DNA of 19,772 bases from Planctomycetaceae bacterium (GCA_003445035.1 DLVV01000179.1:1-19772), one strand, 5' to 3'. Counted from the first letter of the stretch, positions 1-8,081 are shown. Program-made: numbers and translations. The notes: generated by a model from the letters alone, not told the origin.

Positions 1-956
1 TCCTCGGAGCCCAGCAGGACAACGGCAAGGGCCTGCCCACCCGGCCACTGGGAAAGACCGGCGAACAGGTCTCGATCCTCTGCCTGGGCGGCTGGCACAT
101 CGGACAGTGCGGCAAGGACGACGGCGATGCCGCGGCGATCAAGATGATGCACGAGGCGATCGACGGGGGCATGACCTTCTTCGACAACGCCTGGGACTAC
201 CACGACGGGTACGCCGAGGAATTGATGGGCCAGGCGATCACCGACCGTCGTGACAAGGTCTTCCTGATGACCAAGAACTGCGAGCGCGACTACAAGGGCT
301 CGATGTCCAACCTCGACGACAGCCTCAAACGGCTCAAGACCGATCGCATCGACCTGTGGCAGTTCCACGAGATCAACTACGACAACGATCCCGAATGGGT
401 CTTCGAGAAGGGCGGCCTGAAGGCCGCGCTCGAGGCGCAAAAGGCGGGCAAGGTCCGCTTCATCGGCTTCACCGGTCACAAGGATCCCCGCATCCATCTC
501 GAGATGCTCGGCCAGCCCTACAAGTGGGCCACCGCCCAGATGCCGATCAACATCTGTGACTACTTCTATCGCAGTTTTCAGAAGAACGTCGTCCCCGCCT
601 GCCTGAAGGACGGCGTGGGAGTGATCGGCATGAAGACACTGGCCGGCAGTCCCGACGGCAAGAACGGGGCCATCCCGGCCGCGGGCCTGGCCACCGGGGA
701 AGAGTGCATCCACTACTCGCTCTCGCAACCGGTCTCCTCGCAGGTCGTCGGCATCCGCATCCGCCGCGATCTCGAACAGGCGTTGAAGGCCGGTCGCGGT
801 TTCAAGCCACTCGACAAGGACCAGTTGGCCTCGATGCGGGCCAAGGTCGAGGACGCGGCCGGTGACGGACGGGTCGAGCTGTTCAAAAGCACCCAGCACT
901 TCGACGGCCCGCACCACAAGAAGCAGCACGGGTTCACCGTCGAAGAGACCAGCTAG
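1..956 (+). CDS. Aldo/keto reductase, 5'-truncated by the window edge
   Basis: The reading frame is open from position 3 and ends at the TAG at 954-956; the true start lies upstream of the window. The visible N-terminus (LGAQQDNGKGLPTRPLGKTG) looks like the end of an export signal (AQQ) followed by the first beta strand of an AKR barrel. The AKR catalytic tetrad is all visible: Asp (183-185) and Tyr (198-200) in FFDNAWDYHDG, Lys (273-275) in FLMTKN, and His (366-368) in LWQFHE. Family knowledge predicts NADP(H)-dependent carbonyl/alcohol interconversion on a sugar or aldehyde; the substrate cannot be read from the sequence. The next gene begins 92 nt downstream on the same strand, and with the Gfo/Idh/MocA gene beyond it the three look like a sugar-processing cluster. 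Export is an inference because the signal itself is outside the window. Confidence 0.9.
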   Translation, partial: LGAQQDNGKGLPTRPLGKTGEQVSILCLGGWHIGQCGKDDGDAAAIKMMHEAIDGGMTFFDNAWDYHDGYAEELMGQAITDRRDKVFLMTKNCERDYKGSMSNLDDSLKRLKTDRIDLWQFHEINYDNDPEWVFEKGGLKAALEAQKAGKVRFIGFTGHKDPRIHLEMLGQPYKWATAQMPINICDYFYRSFQKNVVPACLKDGVGVIGMKTLAGSPDGKNGAIPAAGLATGEECIHYSLSQPVSSQVVGIRIRRDLEQALKAGRGFKPLDKDQLASMRAKVEDAAGDGRVELFKSTQHFDGPHHKKQHGFTVEETS

Positions 957-1035
957 CTGGTCCCGACCGCCGACGGGCGATTGCAACCCGCCTCGTCATC
1001 GTCGAAGCTGACGGCGTCTTCAATCCTCGTATTGC

Positions 1036-1040
1036 AGGGA
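1036..1040 (+). promoter_or_regulatory. Ribosome binding site AGGGA for the GTG-started dehydratase gene
   Basis: AGGGA lies 8 nt before the GTG at 1049. It supports this non-ATG start, which also places the Tat signal at the extreme N-terminus. Confidence 0.55.
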
Positions 1041-1048
1041 GCGCCGTC

Positions 1049-2320
1049 GTGTCGATACGCCAACTCAACCGCCGTGATTTTCTCCATTGTGCCGCCGCCA
1101 CGGCCACCGCCGGAATGTCCGGGCTCGTGGGCCCAGACAGCCCACTCGCCGCCGCCCAGGAGAAGGCCCGGGGCGAGAAACTGAAGGTCACCGACCTGAA
1201 GACCTTCGTCGTCAACGCCGGCGGAAAGAACTATGTCTACGTCAAGGTGATGACCAACCGGGGACTGGTCGGCCTGGGAGAAGGCTCGATCACCAGCAAG
1301 GCCAAGACGGTCGAGCAGGCGATCCTCGAGCACAAGCGTTACCTGGTCGGACAGGATCCGACCGACATCGAAATGCACTGGCAGGCGATGTACCGCTGGC
1401 CCCGCTGGCGGGGTGGCCCGATCCTCAACTCGGCCATCAGCGCTGTCGAAATCGCGCTCTGGGACATCCTCGGCCAGGCGGTTGGCCAGCCGGTCTGGAA
1501 GATGCTCGGCGGACGAGCCCGCCGCAAGATGCAGATGTACGTCCACGCCGGAGGAACGACTCCTGCCGACTACGCCCGCAACTGGGCCAAGGCCAAGGAC
1601 GAAGGCTGGACCGCCGCCAAGGGAGGATTTCTCAGGCCACGTGGTCTCGTCGTCGACCCCTCGCGGGATGTCCGTGACGCGCTCGCCAGGCTCAAGGCGG
1701 TCCGGGAAGCCGTGGGACCCGACTTCCGGATCCTCATCGACCTCCACGGGTTCCCCACTCCACCGATGGCCGTGGAATTCTGTGCCGGTGCCGAGCCCTA
1801 TCACCCGTACTTCGTCGAGGAGGCCACCCAGATCGAAGATGTCGACGAACTGGCTCACCTGCGGAGCAAGACCCGCGTGCCGCTGGCAACCGGCGAGCGG
1901 CTGTTCACCAAGTACGGCTTTGCCCCGATCTGTGCCCGTCACCTGGTCGACTACGTCCAGCCCGACGTGGTCCACTGCGGGGGAATCCTCGAACTGAAGA
2001 AGATCGCCACGATCGCCGAGGCGTACCGGATCCAGTTGGCACCCCACAACCCGCAAAGCAGCGTCAGCACGCTCGCTTCGCTCCACGTCGACACCACCGC
2101 TCCCAACTTCGCGATCCAGGAAATCAGTCGGCCGCCCACGCAGTTCTTCCAGGACCTGTTCCGGGGCGCCGGCCCCGTCTTCAAGGACGGCTACGCCCTG
2201 GTTCCCGACAAGCCGGGCCTCGGAGCGACACTCGACGAAAAGGTCGCCGCCAAGCGTCCCTACGTGCCGGCCAACCGGCCCAGGATGCGGTTCGCCGACG
2301 GGGCCGTGACCGATCACTAG
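1049..2320 (+). CDS. Tat-exported enolase-superfamily sugar-acid dehydratase (D-galactonate dehydratase-like)
   Basis: This is a 423-residue member of the mandelate racemase/muconate lactonizing enzyme group (COG4948-type). The GTG start is supported by AGGGA 8 nt upstream. Residues 1-36 form a Tat signal, with NRRDFLH at 7-13 and then an Ala-rich stretch. The N-terminal capping domain is followed by a TIM barrel with visible active-site residues: Asp231-x-His233 (IDLHG), Glu257/258 (FVEEA), Glu283 (ATGER), and His333 (APHNP), with a late FAIQE motif. The D-x-H plus APH arrangement resembles galactonate/mannonate dehydratases of this superfamily, which remove water from a sugar acid using Mg2+. 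The exact substrate is not determinable. An export signal on such an enzyme is unusual outside planctomycetes and related phyla. It sits between an aldo/keto reductase and a Gfo/Idh/MocA oxidoreductase, consistent with oxidation and dehydration of sugars. Confidence 0.9.
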   Translation: MSIRQLNRRDFLHCAAATATAGMSGLVGPDSPLAAAQEKARGEKLKVTDLKTFVVNAGGKNYVYVKVMTNRGLVGLGEGSITSKAKTVEQAILEHKRYLVGQDPTDIEMHWQAMYRWPRWRGGPILNSAISAVEIALWDILGQAVGQPVWKMLGGRARRKMQMYVHAGGTTPADYARNWAKAKDEGWTAAKGGFLRPRGLVVDPSRDVRDALARLKAVREAVGPDFRILIDLHGFPTPPMAVEFCAGAEPYHPYFVEEATQIEDVDELAHLRSKTRVPLATGERLFTKYGFAPICARHLVDYVQPDVVHCGGILELKKIATIAEAYRIQLAPHNPQSSVSTLASLHVDTTAPNFAIQEISRPPTQFFQDLFRGAGPVFKDGYALVPDKPGLGATLDEKVAAKRPYVPANRPRMRFADGAVTDH

Positions 2321-2379
2321 AAATCGGTCTCCGACGGCATGCGATCCGGGCTGGCAACCTGTCCAGTCCCGGATCTGCG

Positions 2380-2393
2380 GACACCCGGGTGTC
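2380..2393. repeat. Perfect 14-bp palindrome GACACCCGGGTGTC, possible operator
   Basis: This self-complementary 14-mer lies in the 144-bp gap before the Gfo/Idh/MocA gene. No run of T follows it, so an intrinsic terminator is unlikely. A weak -10-like TAGGAT lies at 2415-2420, and the palindrome ends about where its -35 box would be, which would suit an operator. That role is inference. Confidence 0.35.
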
Positions 2394-2451
2394 GCCGTGG
2401 CCGTCGTGATGGGGTAGGATGAGCGGGTTGACGGTGAAAAGAGCCAAAGTG

Positions 2452-2456
2452 AGGAG
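2452..2456 (+). promoter_or_regulatory. Strong ribosome binding site AGGAG
   Basis: AGGAG sits 8 nt before the ATG at 2465 and fixes the start of the Gfo/Idh/MocA gene. Confidence 0.7.
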
Positions 2457-2464
2457 ACCAGCAG

Positions 2465-3742
2465 ATGACCTCCAATGTGAATCGACGAGCATTCCTGGGC
2501 GGCACCGCCGCAGCTGCGGCAACCACCCTCGCGACCACGGCCCGGGCCGCCGGTGCCAACGACAAGGTCGTCGTCGGCGTGATGGGTCTCAGCCGAGGCC
2601 GCAGCCTCTCGGTCAGTTTTTCGAAGCGGCCCAATGTCGAAGTGAAGTACGTCTGTGACGTCGACAGCAACCGGGCGGCAGCCTGTGCCAAGCTCGTCGC
2701 CGGAACCGGAGCCAAGGCCCCGACGCCGATCGGCGATTTCCGCAGGATTCTCGACGACAAGTCGGTCGACGCACTGGTCATCGCCGCACCGAACCACTGG
2801 CACGCTCCGGCCACAATCATGGCCGTCAACGCCGGCAAGCACGCCTACTGCGAAAAACCCTGTTCGCACAATCCGCAGGAGGGCGAATGGATGGTCCAGG
2901 CCGCCCACAAGCACAAGCGGGCCGTCCAGGTCGGCACACAGCGCCGCAGCGGACCTCAGACGATCGACGCGATGCAGAAACTGCACGAGGGTGCCATCGG
3001 CCGGGTCTACCTGGTCCGGGCCTACTACAACTCCGCCCGTGGCTCACTGGGCCGAGGCAAACCCGCCGCCGTCCCCGGCCATCTCAACTACGACCTCTGG
3101 CAGGGACCGGCTCCGCGGACTCCTTACCTCGACAACCGGGTCCACTACAACTGGCACTGGTTCTGGCACTGGGGCAACGGCGAACTGGGCAACAACGGTG
3201 TCCACACGCTCGACCTGTGTCGCTGGGGACTGGGAGTCGATTTCCCGATCCGTGTCACCTCCAGCGGAGGCCGCTACCACTGGAATGACGACCAGCAGAC
3301 CCCCGACACCCACCAGGTCTCGTTCGAATTCCCCGGAAACCGGGCGATCACCTGGCAGGGACTCAGCTGCAACCGACACCGCAGCGGTTTCACCACCTTC
3401 TACGGTGACAAGGGATCGCTGGAACTGGACAGCGACGGCGGCCACACCATCTTCGACGGCAGCAACGACAAGGTTGTCGAGAAGGTGGCCGGAAAGAGCC
3501 GCGGGGACATCGAGCACATCGACAACTTCACCGCCGCCATCCGCAACGACACGCCGCTGAAGCTCAACTGCGAGGTCGCCGAAGGACACAAGAGCACCCT
3601 GCTGTGCCACCTGGGCAACATCGCCCAGCGGACCGGCCAGGCGATCCACTGCCGACCGAAGGATGGGCACATCATCGGCAACCCGCAGGCGGCCAAGCTG
3701 TGGGGACGCGACTACCAGAAGGGCTGGGAACCGATCGTCTAG
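2465..3742 (+). CDS. Tat-exported Gfo/Idh/MocA-family oxidoreductase
   Basis: The protein has 425 residues; its ATG start is set by AGGAG 8 nt upstream. A Tat signal fills residues 1-30 (NRRAFLGG at 6-13, then an Ala-rich stretch ending ARAAGA). An N-terminal Rossmann fold carries the nucleotide-binding glycines around GVMGLSRG (38-45). The family motif EKP is at 130-132, with the catalytic-type lysine at 131. A second family signature, NNGVHTLDLCRWG, includes His247 and Asp250. The family oxidises or epimerises sugars, inositols or glycosides with NAD(P); many members keep a tightly bound cofactor, which would allow work in the periplasm. The aromatic-rich segment HWFWHWGNGE before residue 247 is, as I recall, typical of planctomycete paralogues. 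Substrate unknown. It is the last plus-strand gene of the sugar cluster and is convergent with the EF-hand gene, 50 bp away. Confidence 0.93.
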   Translation: MTSNVNRRAFLGGTAAAAATTLATTARAAGANDKVVVGVMGLSRGRSLSVSFSKRPNVEVKYVCDVDSNRAAACAKLVAGTGAKAPTPIGDFRRILDDKSVDALVIAAPNHWHAPATIMAVNAGKHAYCEKPCSHNPQEGEWMVQAAHKHKRAVQVGTQRRSGPQTIDAMQKLHEGAIGRVYLVRAYYNSARGSLGRGKPAAVPGHLNYDLWQGPAPRTPYLDNRVHYNWHWFWHWGNGELGNNGVHTLDLCRWGLGVDFPIRVTSSGGRYHWNDDQQTPDTHQVSFEFPGNRAITWQGLSCNRHRSGFTTFYGDKGSLELDSDGGHTIFDGSNDKVVEKVAGKSRGDIEHIDNFTAAIRNDTPLKLNCEVAEGHKSTLLCHLGNIAQRTGQAIHCRPKDGHIIGNPQAAKLWGRDYQKGWEPIV

Positions 3743-3792
3743 AAACGGTCACCTGAACGCCGTCGACGGAGTGGCATCCGCACCGCCCGATC

Positions 3793-4704
3793 CTAGAAGT
3801 CGGGCCTCGGTGGCCGACCCGGTCGAACCTCGAAGCCCCCGTCGGCCGGCCGATCGGGACGCAGGTCGTCGAGCTCCTCCCCCAGGGGACGATCGGGCCG
3901 GGGCCGCGTCGGTCGTTTTTCGCCGTCCGGCCCGTTCGAGTCGGGCCGAGGACGCGGCCGCAGCACGATCAGCAACGCCCGCCGCAGCACCCGGTTTTCA
4001 CCCGGACCGAGGTTGCCGTCGCCGTTGAAATCAAACAGTCCCAGGATTGGCCCCAACCGCGGCGATGCCGATTCGATGGAGATGTCCTCACCCCGGTGAC
4101 GCGTCAGAAAGTCCAGCAGCACGCGACGGGCACGGCTGCGCTCGGGAGGATCGAGCCGGCCGTTGCGATTGCGATCGAAGGACTTCAACAGCAAGCCCCT
4201 CAATCGCTGGAGCAGCTCGGGGGTCAGACTCGGCGGACGTGGTGGTTGCGATCCGGCTCCGCCATCCCCGTCGACACTTCCGTCTCCCCGTTGCCCGGAA
4301 TCACCGCCGGGTCCCCGCGGAGGACGAACGGCGTACGACAGCGTGCGGGACAGGTTGACCTGCCCGACCGGACCGAGCACGCCGTCACGGTTGCGGTCAA
4401 ACAGCGCGAAGATCGGTCGCAATCCGACAGGCAGCTTCGAGATCGTGATCACACGACCGCGGTTTCTGGCCAGGACACCCAGAACCGTCCGCATCGCGTG
4501 CTGGGATTCACGGCGATCGAGTCGGCCGTTGCCGTTCTCATCAAAACGCCGTAGCAGCCGTTGCCTGAGTTGCCCGACGACCTTCTGCGATGGACGAACC
4601 CGGACGAACGACTCATCCTGCTGTGCCCGCACCAGGACATCTCCAGAAGAGAACAGACAGAACACCATTCCGACCGGCAACAACCACGACGAGACGGTCC
4701 GCAT
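3793..4704 (-). CDS. Secreted protein with four EF-hand motifs in two tandem halves
   Basis: This 303-residue protein starts at the ATG at 4704, chosen because AGGGAGA lies 8 nt upstream and a signal peptide follows immediately (hydrophobic 7-19, cleavage probably near VRA-QQ). An in-frame upstream extension exists but would bury the signal. Four calcium-binding loops of the EF-hand type begin at Asp55 (DENGNGRLDRRE), Asp103 (DRNRDGVLGPVG), Asp177 (DRNRNGRLDPPE) and Asp225 (DFNGDGNLGPGE). The second loop lacks the usual acidic residue at position 12, so it may bind weakly. The two halves are clear copies: loops are 48 residues apart in each, and the copies are offset by 122. A Gly/Asp-rich linker (129-152) joins them, and a Pro/Arg/Asp-rich tail (249-303) ends the protein. 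It is probably an extracytoplasmic calcium-binding protein. It lies downstream of the LRR gene on the same strand; function unknown. Confidence 0.85.
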   Translation of the reverse strand: MRTVSSWLLPVGMVFCLFSSGDVLVRAQQDESFVRVRPSQKVVGQLRQRLLRRFDENGNGRLDRRESQHAMRTVLGVLARNRGRVITISKLPVGLRPIFALFDRNRDGVLGPVGQVNLSRTLSYAVRPPRGPGGDSGQRGDGSVDGDGGAGSQPPRPPSLTPELLQRLRGLLLKSFDRNRNGRLDPPERSRARRVLLDFLTRHRGEDISIESASPRLGPILGLFDFNGDGNLGPGENRVLRRALLIVLRPRPRPDSNGPDGEKRPTRPRPDRPLGEELDDLRPDRPADGGFEVRPGRPPRPDF

Positions 4705-4712
4705 CGGATCAT

Positions 4713-4719
4713 TCTCCCT
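4713..4719 (-). promoter_or_regulatory. Ribosome binding site AGGGAGA for the EF-hand gene
   Basis: On the minus strand AGGGAGA is followed by 8 nt and the ATG at 4704. This favours that start over the longer in-frame reading that begins at 4848 and overlaps the LRR gene's end. Confidence 0.6.
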
Positions 4720-4826
4720 GCTGAGCATCTTCACACCCCTCGACTGACCCGAACCCTGTTCGGCGGTTACCCGCACCGCCGGGGTGCCGGAACATCGGGA
4801 TCGAGGCCAATACCCGGTTCGAATTT

Positions 4827-7800
4827 TCATGGCCCGAAAATCTCGCATTCGGGAAGGGCCTTCCTGAGTTCCTCCACACCCGTGCGGGTGATCCGGGTCC
4901 GATCGATCCAGAGCCGTTTCAGGGACGTCAGCTTGGCGATCGACGCGATGCCCTTGTCACCGATCACCGTGTCCCGGATCGCCAGCGATCGCAGATTCCT
5001 GAGCCTGGCCAGCACCCCAAGATCGGCGCTAACGATCCAGGTCTGCGACAGATTGAGGTGTTGAAGAGAGGTGAGCCTGGGCACAGCAACGGCCAGGCCG
5101 TCAATCGAAATGGACAACCCGGACAGGTCGAGGCTCGCAAGCTTCCCCAGTCCCTCGAGCCGGGACAGGCCACGGTCGGAGAACGCTGTGTCGGACAGGG
5201 ACAACTCGGTGAGATTTTCGAGCCGCGAGAGGTTGATACTGGCATGATCGGTGATGGCGGTCCCCGAAAGATCCAGTTCCCGAAGTGTCGGCGAAGCCGC
5301 CAGTGCCCCCAGGCCGGCATCGGTCACCGCCACGTCGGTCAACACCAGACGCGTCAGTCCCGTGAGAGCAGACAGTCGAGCCAGGCCGATGTCGGTCAAG
5401 TCCGTATCGGTGACGGTGACCTCGATGCCCTGCCGATCCGATTTTCGGATTTCGGCCACCTGTTCCACCGCCGCTGTTCTGCCGTCCCCCCCCGTGAGCG
5501 CCTCCAACAGAGGATCGACCGCATAGACCACCTCACACTCGAAATGCCGTTCCCGCCACTTGGCCACTTCGGTCGGCGGCAACGCGGTGCGACGGAGATC
5601 GAGCCGTGACAGTTTCTCGAAACGTCCCACCACGGCCAGGGTGGTGGCGTCGACAGCACACCCGGAAAGATCAAGCCGGGCCAGTTGAGGCAGCTGGGAC
5701 AAAGGCGAGAGCCCCTGGGAGGTGACCGCCGTGTCCGAAAGCCACAGGACTCTCAGGGACGAACACGCCGCCAGCTTGCCGACCGCCACGTCTCCAATCG
5801 GCGTCCCTCTCAGGGCCAGAGCCTGGAGGCTCCCCAACCGTGGCAGATGAGCCGCGATCCCCTGGTCGGTGACCGGACAGCCACTGAGATCGAGCAGTTC
5901 GAGGCCGTCGAGCCTGGGAACCAGCGCGAGTTGCTCGTCGTCGACGGGCGTTCCCACCAGGCTCAATCGCCTCAACGCAGGCCGACCTCCGGTGACGATC
6001 GGAGCCAGCGTGTTGATGTCGGAGTGGTCAAGGATCAACTCGCCGAGTTCGACCCAGGCGGCGATCGAGTCGTTGGTGACGCGATCGAGCCGGTTGCCGG
6101 TGAGATCCAGGACCCGCAGGCCACCCATGTTGTGCAAGTGAACCAGCCCGGGGCCACGGATCCCCGCGCGTCGCAACCGCAGCGTCTCGAGTTCAACCAG
6201 CCCCCGGATGTGCTCCAGCCCCGCATCGCCGGGACGGATACCGTCCAACTGCAGATGCCTGAGCCCACGAAGCCGCTCCAGGGGGATCAGTTCCAGCGGG
6301 CCGGCCTGTCGATCCAGCACCAGCGAGCCGGGCGAGAGGTGCCCGCCGGGAAAGCTCATTCTCACACGTGTCAGTGCCGGCCACAGGTTCAGGACTCCCG
6401 AAACCGTCACGCGCGTTCCACCCAGATGCAGTTGCTTCAGGGCTCGCAAGGGCCGCAGATCGTCCAGTCCGGAATCGCTGATCGACGTGTCATTCAGCCA
6501 GAGTTCCTCGAGTTGGCTCATCGATGCCAGGTGCTTCAGGCCCGCGTTGGTCACCGCGGTCCCCTCGATGCTCAACCGCGTCAACGACGTGAACCGGGGC
6601 AGAATCCCCATTCCGATGTCACTGAAGGTGCGGTCGAAAATGTTCAGAGACTTCACGTCCCCACCCGGATTCCGCGTGACCCGTGCGATGCGGGACAGGG
6701 CCTGCTCCATCCGACCGCCGCTGTCATCGAGTGCCTTCACCAGCGCATCAACATCGACCTGGACATCGCAGGTCCTCAACGCTTCGACCAATCGCTTCCG
6801 CGCGGCAACGCTGAGATCGGTGGCGGTCACGTCAAGACGTTTCAGCTGTTTCATGGCGATCAACAGGCCCAACGCACGGTCGTCGATCGCCGTGTCTCCG
6901 AGATGAAGTGCGGTGAGTTTCTCCAAGCCGGCCAGGTGCTTGAGTCCCACCGAAGTGACCGCCGTACCGGTCAGGCCAAGAACCTCGATCGTCGTCCGCG
7001 TCGAGACCACCGCCAGGGCCTGGTCACCCACCGAAGTCTCATCCAGCCACAGCTCCTTCAGGCCGGGCAGGCGACGGAGATGCTCGACGCCGGCATCGCC
7101 GATCGAGGTGCCGGAGAGATCCAGGGACCTGAGACCGCGAGGCAGATTTGCCAATCCTGCAGCCGTCACCCGTGTCGCCTGCAGGGACAGGTGCCGCAGC
7201 GACCGCAGCGGCACCAGCGTCGGTGCGATGCCGTCCGAGGTGGCCGGTGGCAGCGCCAGGGACTCGAGCCCGATCATTCGGTCCAACTCGTCCAATTCGG
7301 AATCACCCACCCGACAGGCCACCAGGTCCAATCGACGCACTTCAGGCATCGATGCCACGGCTCGCAGATCGTCAACGGTGGCACGTTCGTTGAGCGTCAC
7401 GCGGCCGGGCTCCCACTCTCCGCAGGCAAATCTCACTGTCACCTGTGGGAACCGCCGAATCACCGGCACGACCTTCAGCAACACGGCGTCGGTCGCAACG
7501 ACGTCCACTTCATGCAGGCCACCGGCACCGGCCAGGGCCGACACCAACTTGCTGTCCAGCACCACACCCGCGGCCACCACCGCCCGGTTTCGCCCCTGTT
7601 CGCTTTCGATTCGGAACGCCTTTCCCGGCGGCGGAGCAGGGACAGTCGGCTTGGGCTTCACCGACACGGCCGGGGTCGGGCGAGTCGGCATCGGGTCCGC
7701 AACCGGTGGATCGTCATTGACCGGAGGTGGCCCCGGATCGTCTTCGACCGGAGGAGGCCCCGGGTCGGGGTCGACCGGAGGCGGCCCGGGATCGGGATCT

Positions 7801-7931
7801 CCGCCAACATTCTGACCGACGACCGGAGACGTCGCAGGCGTCACCCCGTCATCACACCCGGCAAGCCCCAACAGCCCGGGCATCAAGCCGAGCCACAGGA
7901 CGTTTCGGGAACCCAGCCTCCATCTCCTCAC
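4827..7931 (-). CDS. Very large leucine-rich-repeat lipoprotein with three LRR modules
   Basis: I chose the GTG at 7931 (1034 residues). A TTG at 7964 would add 11 residues, but the GTG puts a basic n-region (MRRWRLGSRN), a hydrophobic stretch and the lipobox LAGC directly at the start. AGAGAG just upstream is a modest ribosome site. After the lipidated Cys comes a Pro/Asp-rich stalk (about residues 35-105) with three near-identical PDPGPPPV-type repeats. The rest is about 30 LRRs of roughly 24 residues (L..L.L..T.VTD.GL..L), in three blocks at about 180-385, 430-795 and 830-1030. Each block ends with a Cys-containing cap: EALRTCDVQVDVD, RERHFECEVVYAVD and RKALPECEIFGP. LRRs usually bind proteins or glycans; location is inferred as outer-membrane or surface-anchored. 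The partner is unknown. It lies 122 bp upstream of the EF-hand gene and is divergent from the DUF1549 operon. Confidence 0.87.
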   Translation of the reverse strand: MRRWRLGSRNVLWLGLMPGLLGLAGCDDGVTPATSPVVGQNVGGDPDPGPPPVDPDPGPPPVEDDPGPPPVNDDPPVADPMPTRPTPAVSVKPKPTVPAPPPGKAFRIESEQGRNRAVVAAGVVLDSKLVSALAGAGGLHEVDVVATDAVLLKVVPVIRRFPQVTVRFACGEWEPGRVTLNERATVDDLRAVASMPEVRRLDLVACRVGDSELDELDRMIGLESLALPPATSDGIAPTLVPLRSLRHLSLQATRVTAAGLANLPRGLRSLDLSGTSIGDAGVEHLRRLPGLKELWLDETSVGDQALAVVSTRTTIEVLGLTGTAVTSVGLKHLAGLEKLTALHLGDTAIDDRALGLLIAMKQLKRLDVTATDLSVAARKRLVEALRTCDVQVDVDALVKALDDSGGRMEQALSRIARVTRNPGGDVKSLNIFDRTFSDIGMGILPRFTSLTRLSIEGTAVTNAGLKHLASMSQLEELWLNDTSISDSGLDDLRPLRALKQLHLGGTRVTVSGVLNLWPALTRVRMSFPGGHLSPGSLVLDRQAGPLELIPLERLRGLRHLQLDGIRPGDAGLEHIRGLVELETLRLRRAGIRGPGLVHLHNMGGLRVLDLTGNRLDRVTNDSIAAWVELGELILDHSDINTLAPIVTGGRPALRRLSLVGTPVDDEQLALVPRLDGLELLDLSGCPVTDQGIAAHLPRLGSLQALALRGTPIGDVAVGKLAACSSLRVLWLSDTAVTSQGLSPLSQLPQLARLDLSGCAVDATTLAVVGRFEKLSRLDLRRTALPPTEVAKWRERHFECEVVYAVDPLLEALTGGDGRTAAVEQVAEIRKSDRQGIEVTVTDTDLTDIGLARLSALTGLTRLVLTDVAVTDAGLGALAASPTLRELDLSGTAITDHASINLSRLENLTELSLSDTAFSDRGLSRLEGLGKLASLDLSGLSISIDGLAVAVPRLTSLQHLNLSQTWIVSADLGVLARLRNLRSLAIRDTVIGDKGIASIAKLTSLKRLWIDRTRITRTGVEELRKALPECEIFGP
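7719..7799 (-). repeat. 27-bp tandem repeat, three copies, encoding the Pro/Asp stalk
   Basis: Three consecutive 27-bp units (7719-7745, 7746-7772, 7773-7799) begin GACCGGAGG on the plus strand and differ at only a few bases. They encode nine-residue PDPGPPPV(D/E/N) units in the stalk of the LRR lipoprotein. In-frame copy-number change could alter stalk length without breaking the gene. Confidence 0.8.
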
Positions 7932-8081
7932 GACAAACTCTCTGACCGGAGGTGATCGGATCAAAACGTGCCCGCCATCTCCATCAGGTTACCAAGGCTT
8001 CAGGATTCGTGAAACCACCGACATCCGACGTACGATTCGGACGCTTGGAACGCGAGACTCTCGATCCGCAACGGGGCAATC

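Noticed and set aside
953-2986. Minus-strand open frame of 677 codons
   Set aside because: It is antisense to the enolase-superfamily and Gfo/Idh/MocA genes, which have clear motifs, signals and ribosome sites. Its translation has no recognisable domain. Long antisense frames are expected in GC-rich DNA.
3760-3769. 10-bp palindrome CCGTCGACGG between convergent genes
   Set aside because: Palindromes this short are expected by chance in GC-rich sequence and nothing else supports a function.
4823-4841. Small hairpin ATTTTC...GAAAAT at the LRR stop codon
   Set aside because: The six-base stem is A/T-rich and includes the stop codon, with no T tract, so it is too weak to call a terminator.
4705-4848. 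N-terminal extension of the EF-hand protein
   Set aside because: It would overlap the end of the LRR gene and place 48 residues before a clear signal peptide. The ATG at 4704 has a well-placed ribosome site.
5685-7955. Plus-strand open frame of 756 codons
   Set aside because: It mirrors the LRR gene. Its Gln/Arg-rich periodic composition is the reverse-strand image of the leucine-rich repeats, not a separate protein.
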